The notes under the pieces: model-generated
The model's database searches: none
What the model saw: only the letters and a program-made list of their open reading frames with translations
Told to the model about the DNA's origin: nothing
Part shown: positions 55,008 through 64,000 of the stretch, piece after piece
Numbering within the stretch: position 1 is the stretch's first letter
How the letters are laid out: the number at the start of each line of letters is the position of its first letter
Program-made: the position numbers and the translations under genes
DNA from: Rhytidiadelphus loreus
Lineage: Eukaryota; Streptophyta; Bryopsida; Hypnales; Hylocomiaceae
Reading direction: 5' to 3'
Assembly: GCA_947034895.1 (NCBI GenBank)
Contig: OX344762.1
Span: 44,744,760-44,808,759, forward strand
DNA: 64,000 nt

Positions 55008-56808
55008 TCAATTGACGGGAAGCATCTCTTTCTTCTGACTGTCGAAGTTGAGCCCAATAGCGGTCACTTGTATCTCGCTGCGGCCAAAAAACACCGACAC
55101 TTCCACTTCAGGCATGAACCCGAGTATTATTTCACTGGGAAACTGCATTCTGAATACCCCTTCTAACAGTACGCCAGGGTCATTAACATACTTGATATCC
55201 TGGCAATCAGTGGAATATAAGTCTACCTTAAGTTCGGTCTGAGATTCCGAGATCGGGACATAGACTTTTTTCACACACTCAGTTATTAAAGGGAACCTCA
55301 TCTCCTTTCCGAACAAACATGACAAAAGTATCCTTGGAGTAAGCTCGACCGGAACTATCCACAATCCTTGAACTCTTGGGATGAACACCAGGAATGAAAG
55401 CTACTGCTTCAGCAGAGCCATATGCTTTCTTCGAAATTCGTGAAATAACAGTGTCTGAGCGGATTCCCATGGTCACCGCTCCACAACAAACAGCACTGCC
55501 TGGACATGGTGGACTCGCTACGGTAGACACTCTTGCACCAAAGGTCTCACGGATGCGCCTCATCAGGTATGGCGATGCCGAGAATCTACCAACGACCAAA
55601 ATGGCCGCCAAGTCGGATACCAGCCTCTCATAAATCAGAAGCAAGATCTTGTTCACAACGGGATCGAAGATGGACCTCATGTCGGCATTCGTCAGCACAA
55701 TCTCGTCGTAGGAGTTCAATGAGTTGTCGATTTGATCCTCTTCCCACATGACTGCGAGAGCAGGAGGTAACTCCACATGCACATCCTCCGCGTCCCCAGT
55801 GTAGACGGACTTGACCATCTCCCAAACCTGATAGAAACCCAGCACGGCGGCTGGGTACTCTCGCTTGAATCTCTCGAAGCAACTGATTTTCAACCTCAAG
55901 AAGCGGAAAAACTCCTCGTCGATCTGGAAGTCTCCGCAGGGCTCTCCAGAACTCTCCTGGACCTCGCGAACAGACACCGAAGGGTGCGATCCCAGCTTCT
56001 CGTGAAGGACGAGATCGACAGTCCCGACCCCGCAGTCCACCGCCAAGAACTTGTCGCCTTTCTCCCACCTATGACCTTCGAGCTTCAGCTGGCAATACAC
56101 AGAGGCTGCTTCCGACTCGATGAACAACTTCAGCGGATGCGAACTGCCCGCATCATCCTCACTGTGAGGCCCTTGCACTAAGCCTGCCATTTCAGAGCAC
56201 ATTCGCATCTCCTTCTTCGCATGCTCGTCCCAGATGGCGGGAACCGCGAGACACCACTCGATATCGTCCAGCGAGATGTGGAAGCTGAGCTTTTCTCTCA
56301 CCTCCTGCAGGATGAATTTTGAGATTTGACGGAGGTAGTCCGTGAATACCCTCCTCGCAGTCAGTCCTGGCGGCAGAGTAGATGCAGTCGAGCTTGTAGA
56401 GGAGTTCCCTCTCGTGTTCAGATGGAGCTTGAACAGCTTCACAAAGTAATGCGAACCCGATGACTTCTTTCTTCCACCAGACAGCGAAAGCTCGTGCGTG
56501 CTCTGTGATACTGAAGCATCCGAAGCCGAATCTGCAGCTTTGGACTTGTACTTGACATAAGCTGGCCATCCCCACTCCCGCAGTTCGAAGAGGTCGTGAG
56601 CGGAAGGATCGCTGGCATCGGCGTACAACAAACTGGTCTGAGTTTTGCAATATGGGAGCCCTCCACCTTCCGCTTGCATGGGCCGGTCGTAGAATTTGTA
56701 AATGTTGTCCGGGTCTGCTCGAAGAGCATATGCAAACCCCGAGAACGTGGTGCCGAAGTCGAGCCCCACCACCACTTTGGATTCCTGCAACATCCCCACC
56801 CCCTTCAT
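55008..56808 (-). CDS. HSPA12-like HSP70 ATPase, frame break near C-terminus
   Basis: Divergent member of the HSP70/actin-like ATPase superfamily. From ATG 56808: phosphate-1 loop VVVGLDFGTTFSGFAYAL, LAVPAIWDEHAKKEMR, FIESEAASVYC, phosphate-2 FLAVDCGVGTVDLVLHE, and adenosine-side ILVVGRFSASPYLMRRIRE. This is typical of HSPA12A/B-like proteins, which lack the normal HSP70 substrate domain. The frame stops at TGA 55281-55279 just after KGDEVPFNN, but the +1 frame continues directly as ECVKKVYVPISESQ to a stop at 55008, and this is the expected C-terminal extension. No intron of reasonable size explains it. It may be a recent one-base insertion, an assembly error or a frameshift. A 5' acceptor (TTCTTGCAG at ~56852) hints at a non-coding first exon. 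Cytosolic ATPase role is inferred. Confidence 0.8.
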
Positions 56809-58370
56809 TGCACTGACGATGAATCCAAATGAATTCAATTCTATAGGCTGCAAGAATATCCGAAACCGCTGACTCTTTCACTGAAACATGAACAAACAAG
56901 TATGTATTTCGCAGCATGCATGGAGGATACAAACGGATGTCTAATGAACTAGGTAGCTAGATCGAACTGGACGGCGATGATTTGGGAACAAGATTAAAGT
57001 TAAATGTACCACGTGTTGTGAGATAGAAATGAATTCAAACTAGTCGAAATGAGCTTGCATCAATTCAGTTCTGTTACTAAGAGCAATTTCAATCAGCACA
57101 ACACAGGGCTTCCTATAACGTGCTCTCAATTTATATTAGCTTCCTGAAAACACTCTAGCTCCAAACAGGCTTCAAGGGTGAATGCTGGCATGCCTGTCAA
57201 TCAGAGCATTGAATCGTCGTTTAAGTTAGTGGGACCTTGGAATGACGATTAATTGCAATCGTCCATTCCAGCTCGTACCATTTACCCCAGTGAGCGGCGC
57301 ATATGCATGCAGAACAGGCTCCAAGTCCACAACGTCTCGAGAGAACTGACGGCGGGTTCACCAGCTGGGAGTCATAATTAATTCATCAAGCGTTACTAAC
57401 AGGGAAGAGCGAGGACTGACTAGCTTGGGGAAGCTATGACAATGGAACCTACGGAACTTACTAGGGTACGAAATAGTTCTGTGCGCACGTACGTAGTAAA
57501 AGCGTTATCACCTTTTTTTTTGGTTTGAAAATATGAATGTCGGATGGACATTACGTACTACATCAGAGCGAGCAAGCAGGACGACACATGATGTTAAGCA
57601 GAATTTGAGCCAGGACTGTACATTTAGCAACGTTTAGGCCGCTGGCTGGCTGGCTGGCTGCATCGTACCTATTTAGTGTTGATTAGAACATAGACGGACA
57701 TGCACATCGATGATCGAACGAAGCTTGCACACAACTAACTAATATATTGTCGCCGCCCAATCTAATTAAGCGGGCGGTAATTGCATGCGTGCATCGATCA
57801 AGCACTCGCGTGAGTTAACTATTGTCACCTGGGCTAGCTACTCTTGAGCTAGTACAGTGTGCGATCGAGACTGCTAATCAGCACTCTACGGACATGCTAT
57901 ATATACTCCTTGCGCTCATCTCTACCGTAACACGAAACCTTGCCTCGAGCGTAGTCTGCAACAAGAACATGACTGTAGCGCGCCATTTGGGCCTTAGTTT
58001 CATTGTTAGGATTAACGCAAAATAGCATTGATTTCGAAGGTACTAGCTGTAGAGGCGGCCGTACAGCTAGACAGTACGTACTCCGGGGCAGCTAATAAGT
58101 TAATTAAGTTACGGACACTTCGATCTTCCAGTCAATCCTTTCATGAACGAACCCATTTTTGTGATGAATTTTTTATTCACGTGAATGCACACTAATCAAT
58201 TCGATCTCCAAAAAAATTGCACGTGGTCACAGGACCGGTTACATATATATTGCGGTTGCCGGTTGTTGCCAAGTGGCATAGGGTACTCCATTAATTACGT
58301 TATTCCCTCGAATGACTAAATAAATCAACGATCGATCGTCGATGAGTTCAGAGAACTAAGTCACATTCAG
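56809..58370. other. Upstream flank of HSPA12-like gene, intergenic
   Basis: Probable promoter and leader region. A (GGCT)n microsatellite lies at 57641-57660. No other gene supported. Confidence 0.5.
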
Positions 58371-59047
58371 TAAGGTAGCTGACACTAAGGGTTTTTTAGA
58401 CATTCATTTTGAAGGATCCCATGTTTTCTTTTCTTGTGTCAAAGTTGATGGATTTTGTTAGACATCTATGTAACACTCCCTATTTTTATGTCAACAATAA
58501 CATCTATTATAACATGAAGATGTTATAGTGAACATCATTGTTGACATAAAAACAACAATTGTTACATTGAATGTCTAACAAAATCCGTCAACTTTGATGC
58601 AAGTTCCTTTTAGTGTGACCTCATTTTGACCACTTAAGCAATTTAGCATAGTAAGTTCAAATATGCATTTGGTGAGGAGAAAAATCCCCCTAGTAGAGAA
58701 ATAGATTTGAGGAAGGTTTTGAAAAAAAATTCTTTTTTTTCCCCCAAAAAATGAAATATTTATGAATTTTTTTCAAAAAGATTCCCTTCAATCCATTCTT
58801 GTTATATAGGGCACCACATTTCCAACCATAGGCTGATTGATCACAAAATTGATCGTGCTTCAAAGTAGGTCATAATTGTGGCTTCAAATGTACATCTCGT
58901 GATCATTATATGAAGTCAATGTACATCTCCCCGACATTTGTGTTGCATTAGCTATAACCTAACTACATGAGCTGTCACAAGTGATCGAAAACTAAGCAGT
59001 CTAACTAGCAAAAATAGATTGTGGTCAGAAAGAAGTCGGCTACCTTA
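58371..59047. mobile_element. Non-autonomous element with TAAGGTAGC ends (copy B)
   Basis: Left end TAAGGTAGCTGA and right end TCGGCTACCTTA are inverted. Body 58616-59010 matches 49697-50085. It is interrupted near its left end by the CACTA-type MITE at 58383-58615. Confidence 0.7.
58383..58615. mobile_element. 233 bp CACTA-type MITE nested in copy B
   Basis: Begins CACTAAGGG and ends CCTTTTAGTG, with internal inverted arms of ~80 bp (TCAAAGTTGATGGATTTTGT...). A 3 bp target duplication TGA flanks it (58380-58382 and 58616-58618). Copy A shows the empty site (TAGCCGACCTCATT). CACTA ends plus a 3 bp duplication are the marks of the CACTA (En/Spm) superfamily. Confidence 0.8.
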
Positions 59048-59109
59048 TATATCATATTTGGTGGGATGTTAAGTGTTGCATTTTGAAGTTTTTTTGACTA
59101 AGTAACTGT

Positions 59110-60745
59110 GGATAGGCATATGGGCAATTTTGTTAAAGTGACAGTATTCCATGTGCCATTTTGGGATTGTCTAATCTAAACTATATAAGTGCCATCTAGG
59201 ACATGTATGGCCGTATGGGCAATTTTGTTAAAATGGAGGTATTCCATTGGCATTTGTACATGAATGAACAGAGACTAAGGTGTATAGAGGCACCTATTCA
59301 TCTCATATCAAACATCCATTGTGTCCCATACATGCCTGAATCACTACTTGTTTACGTATGGCATTGCCTCCACCATCATCTTCCACAAAATCTCATGCCC
59401 TAGTTGGTTCCCTGAACCGTCATTTTAATGAAATTGCCCATATGTATAGATTTTGGAAATCTTTGAATTTGATAGATTTTAGAAATCTAGGATTGGTATA
59501 GATTTCAAATTGTACGGTCTAAACTGTAAAAGTAACATCTAGGACTAGTGCAAATTTTAGGCATCTAGGAAAAGTATAGATTTCAAACATCTAGGATCTT
59601 TGTACATTTTAGATCATCCGATCTAAATTGTTGAAACTATCTAAGTAGTGGAATGGCGCCATTTTAAAGAAATTTTCCATACATACTTATGCTTACATTA
59701 GTTACATGGTACGAAATGAACAATAAGTAGAGCTCTAATTTTCGTGGCAAAATTCAATGAATCTTATTTCAAAATCACTTACTTGCACATATGGGCAATT
59801 TCGTTAAAATAGTGCCATTTTGCTACTTGCTGCTACTTTGGCAGTTTTTACAATTCAGACTATGCGATTTGAAATATACAATTATCCTTGATGTTTGAAA
59901 TCTATAAACTGCCTAGATGCATGAAATCTATACCTGTCTTAGATTTATGAAATCTATAAAAGCTAAAGATTTCTAAAATCTATACCTGTCTTAGATTTAT
60001 GAAATCTATAAAAGCTAAAGATTTCTAAAATCTATACCTGTCTTAGATTTATGAAATCTATAAAAGCTAAAGATTTCTAAAATCTATACCTGTCTTAGAT
60101 TTATGAAATCTATAAAAGCTATAGATTTCTAAAATCTATACCTATCTTAGATTTATGAAATCTATAAAAGCAAAGATTTCTATAATCTATACCTATCTTA
60201 GATTTATGAAATCTATAAAAGCTAAAGATTTCTAAATCTATACCCATCTTAGATGACACTTTTATAGTTCAAACTAGACAATTTGAGAATGGCACATGAA
60301 ATACCACTATTTTAAGGAAATGACCCATATGTATGCCAGTTTGGTGGTTGTTATTTTCTCAAGTCTTGTAACGTCACTCCTTTAATACATTTTACACTAT
60401 CAATAATAATATTTAGCAATGAGACCGGCTACTAGTGTAAGTATTCACGAATGAGACCAATAGAGGCTTCTAGATGGGCAATTTTCTTAAAATGGCAAAA
60501 TTTTGCAACTTTGACCATTTTTATAGTTCAAATTTGGCATTTTGAAATGTACAACTGTCCTAGATGTCTAAAATCTACATGTGTCAAAGATGGAACTTGC
60601 ACAGTTCAAGCCTCATGGTTTGAGATCTATTCAAAATTTAGATTTTTGAAATCTATACCTATCATAGATGGCACTTTTATAGTTCAAACCAGGTAGTCTG
60701 AAAATGGCACGTTGAATATGGCCATTTTAACAAAATTCTCCATCA
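59110..60745. mobile_element. Nest of MITEs with ATGGGCAATTT ends
   Basis: Ends of the form ATGGGCAATTTTGTTAAAAT appear in plus orientation near 59120, 59215, 59797 and 60475, and inverted near 59430, 59670, 60325 and 60735. Next to the ends lie GTGCCATTTT and GTTYAAACTATAAAAGTG-like segments. At least three elements, partly inserted in or overlapping each other. No coding capacity. Confidence 0.65.
59941..60252. repeat. 52 bp tandem array, six units
   Basis: Units start at 59941, 59993, 60045, 60097, 60149 and 60200 (AGATTTATGAAATCTATAAA...). Each unit contains AGATTTATGAAATCT and AGATTTCTAAAATCT, themselves imperfect palindromes. It lies inside one of the MITE copies. Confidence 0.9.
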
Positions 60746-63700
60746 AATTAGAATGTTGGTGATCTTGCTTTTACCACATTAGTGAAATCACCATGCAATC
60801 AATGGGTGAATTCTTTCTCTTTTCCTAATTTGGAACAAATTAACTTCCTTGTAGGCTTGTAGAGACTAACTTTCTCAAGGTGATTGCAAGAAAGACCGGT
60901 CCTATTTGGCGTCACAATTGAAGTGATTGAGTTGCCATCAATCATAACTTTCGAAAAATGAAGCTGATGAACTTGAATTTTTTATTGAAGATGGATAACT
61001 AAGAAATCATGAGATTCATTATTTTTCACAAATTTTGAAAAATAATTTTATAATTAAATGTCAATTTAGCTAATTTGTCACACTTTGCGATTTAAGGGTT
61101 TTTAGTACTGTGGAGCATCCAAAAATTATGATGTTCATTTGAATTTTTTGTAGGCTATTCCCACACTAGATGAGCATGTGCCCACCAAAGGGCATTCACA
61201 AAAACACAATTCTTTGTTGTCAACATGCATGCAAATAGGGGTCCCTTGTGCATAGCGCTCCAAACATTCATGATAGTTTCAACTTCTAGTTTTTGGTGAA
61301 ATGTAATCACTATCAAGTCTTTACAAATGGCCAATTTTTATTTTTTATTTTTTCATGATTTTATAATTATTATTAATTTATACTTAATTTTATCTACTTT
61401 TTGTGATAAACTATCATTTTTTTCAAATAGTACTGTTTCAGTATTATTAAGTACTCAAAAGTACTATTGGCCATTGATTTTTCAGATCAACAGATGAGAT
61501 TGCTCCGTTTTGTAGTACTCATAGTACTGAGCGCAAAAAATCACAGTTTTGGCAGAATGCTACCAAAATCATTCAAAGTTGGAATTGGAAAATAAATTTC
61601 AAGTTTTTCGGGATTGAAATTGCTTTAGCACACTTCCACACTTTTGTGTGAGTCAAAAGAAACTATCTATGTCTTGTTGTCAAACTAAAAGCCCAAGTAC
61701 ACAACTCCCATATCATATGTAGGGGTCATTGGCATTAAAATGGCTTATATGACAACTTTTGTAAAAATTATGTCAAATTAACAGGACTAAAAAGTTAAGT
61801 GAAGATCAAATTAAATAAAATAAGATGTAAAAAGTGTTGGGTTACATATTTATTTTAAAAAAACTTCACAATATATATGAAAAATTGAAACACCTTTGTA
61901 TAATTTTTAAAATCTATACAAAAAGTTCTTTCCAATTGAAATCAAAATTCATTCTCAATGTTTTATTTATAATACAAAAATCTTAAATTTTTTTACCAAG
62001 AAAGCCTCCGAATTTGAGTAGCTTGTCCAATGATACATGTATTAAAAAATTCATACAATTTGGTTTTTAATGTTATTATTGTCCTCAAAAAATATTCATT
62101 TTATGTATATAATTCTTAGAGGTGCACTAAGTTCTACTACAACAAACCACGTGCAAACAAGTGGTTTCTAATAAACTATAATTTCAACCTAAAATCTTGA
62201 CCATTGTTTAATAATGACTATAGGTTTCTATTGCCAAAATTTCCAACTCAAATAAAATATGAAATGATTTCTAGAAGAGGTTGAAAATGAACTAAAATGA
62301 CATGTTTTTTAACTCAAATAATTATAGAGAATGCATTTAGGTGACTATTGAATCAATATTCAACTCAAAATGAGCTTTTAATAGAGAGTTATTTTTAGAA
62401 TTTTCTTTTCATTTTTTAGACAATTTTTTCTTATGTAATATAGGGATGTGAAAATTATTTTTCAATTCTACAATGTACCTTTTACTTCAAAAATTTGTAA
62501 CTAATTATTATTAACAAATAAAATTATCAATAAATCAAAATATAAACTTTCAAAGTAGAAAAATCTATTTATGTTTTTATCTATTTATTTATATTTAAAA
62601 TTCAAAAAGTATATAGGGATCCAAAGTTTTGTTTGCACATGGTTTCTAATAGACACTCTAAGTGCCCCCCAAGATATAATTACATTTTTGATTTTATCAA
62701 TCTAAAAAGAGCTACAAGAGTTTTCTACATACAATCAAATTATAACCCTTGAGATTGGACTCAAATGCATAATAAATGATTATAATCAGGGCCATATAAA
62801 ATATGGGAGTTGCATACGCGAGACAAAAAACAACCAAAAAATTTCAAGTGTAAATTAGATGGTTTTCATCCATTATTTTTGTTGAAGTTTTGTTGATGAT
62901 TGGCTATTCCACATTTTGACATCACAATTTAAAGTTCAAGTGATTCAAACTTTTTTAGATTTAATTAATAATAAGGCCTAATTTCCAAATGATGGCTAAA
63001 AATAGATCACTATATATTTTACTAACTTCTAACTTTTTGTTGTTCATTATAATTTCAAACATCAATTTAGACTCTTTAGAATTTAATTCAACTGTAACTC
63101 CTAAAGCACCAATAAAACTATGTTTTTTGGCAGCATAGCGAGTTTGGGCAACTCACTACGAATAGAATTTTTATTTTTTTAATTTGAAATTTTGCACACA
63201 AGTTGTGTCTAAAGAGGAACTTTAATACGCAATAATTCTCATAACTTTTGACTTTATGGTTAAAAAGTTATTGCATGCTATGTAATTTTCATTATTCAAC
63301 GGGCAGCTCAAAATAATCATTTTATTAAGAAATAAAAATTTGAAATTGATTTTGAAGATTTATGTATATGTAGAAAACTTTGAATCATTCCATTTTGATT
63401 AATGAAATGAAGGTTATGAGGAGTTTTAGTTTGCAGGCAATTATGAATTCTCTAGTCTAAAATAAACTTTGAAGTCCTTTATTTAACTGAATTTTATATA
63501 TTTTAAGAAAAAAATAAAATCATAGGATGTAGATTGTTTATTATAACATTAAAACCATTGGGTTTGGCATTTTTCAATTCCATAATTTAATTCTCAACAA
63601 TTTAGCATTTTCAATCATTTTCTACTTTCTACTTACTATATTTTTACTATGTGTTGTACAATGGGGTTCCAATCAAAATGGCGTTTCTGAAATTGCAGTG

Positions 63701-64000
63701 AACTCAATTTCAATGCTGCCAACTTTGACAGCCTCCCCAGAGCTGAAAAATTGGTATTTTACTACAAAATGTTTACCACAACATCATCTTTATGTTAATA
63801 ACATGTGTACCAAATTTCAAGGACAAAAGATGTACAAAAAAAAAGATATTTGAAATTTACCAACATGTGTAGCCATGAGAAAAATTTCACTACTTCCAAC
63901 TTTGACACCCTCTCATTTCACTATTGCCAACTTTGACACCCTCCCTATGGTTGAAAAATTGTTAATTTACCATGAAATTTTTAGCAAAGGATCATCTCTA
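60746..64000. other. AT-rich gene-free right flank
   Basis: No gene supported on either strand. A fragment of the TTAA-MITE family lies at ~63115-63175 (TTTTTTGGCAGCATAGCGAG, GGGCAACTCACTACGAATAG). At the very end a ~208 bp-spaced direct repeat (GCCAACTTTGACA...TGAAAAATTG near 63717 and 63926) runs into the window edge. Confidence 0.55.

Noticed and set aside
54984..55166. Small plus-strand ORF at the end of the HSPA12-like gene
   Set aside because: Antisense shadow of the C-terminal coding segment.

Overview
This window looks like nuclear DNA of a land plant, probably a non-seed plant (moss, liverwort or lycophyte grade). Direct signs are GT-AG introns (one GC-AG), plant-type TTTAGGG telomere motifs inside the sequence, chloroplast-targeted genes (FtsZ, KAS I), a plant-specific DUF641/GIL1-like gene, and AT-rich gene-poor stretches full of short inverted-repeat (MITE-like) elements. 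The non-seed placement is inference. It rests on the mixed FtsZ sequence, an HSPA12-like gene, and the lack of close resemblance to angiosperm-only families. I cannot name the genus.

Region 1 (about 2.0-18.7 kb) is accessory and the oddest part. It holds four intronless gene-like ORFs: a divergent protein kinase (4306-5898), a coiled-coil protein broken by two in-frame stops (8192-9682), and two RING-finger coiled-coil proteins (13876-11363 on the minus strand; 16439-18259). Three of the four (the kinase, the broken gene and the first RING gene) have a CpG-rich array built on the 15-mer GACCCGCAGTCGCCC just upstream, always with the gene-proximal half in gene-sense orientation. The kinase and broken genes also share a ~150 bp block between array and start codon. 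A hAT-type BED-finger fragment, an interstitial telomere stretch and a second GC-rich array (CCGTCC/GGACGG palindromes) lie between the two RING genes. I read this as a lineage-specific family spread with its own upstream cassette, perhaps by a transposon.

Region 2 (19-40 kb) is ordinary host gene space. It has an unrecognised three-exon minus-strand gene (20915-19304), a small secreted protein exon with TATA box (21994-21760), a six-exon nitronate monooxygenase (23441-26750) converging on a four-exon plastid FtsZ (30095-27353), an eight-exon plastid 3-ketoacyl-ACP synthase I (32265-36993), and intronless ZMAT2/SNU23 (39792-39181). FtsZ divides the plastid and KAS I elongates plastid fatty acids; I see no operon-like link between the genes.

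Region 3 (40-64 kb) has PWP1 (43581-45125), a GIL1/DUF641 gene (52193-54112) and an HSPA12-like gene with a one-base frame break near its C-terminus (56808-55008). The rest is AT-rich and rich in transposon remains: a nearly perfect ~650 bp-arm inverted duplication (46754-48261); two copies of one non-autonomous element, each with a different MITE nested in it so that each gives the empty site for the other (49691-50508 and 58371-59047); and a MITE nest with a 52 bp tandem array (59110-60745). No tRNA, rRNA or CRISPR array was found. Exon borders come from reading frame and splice consensus only.
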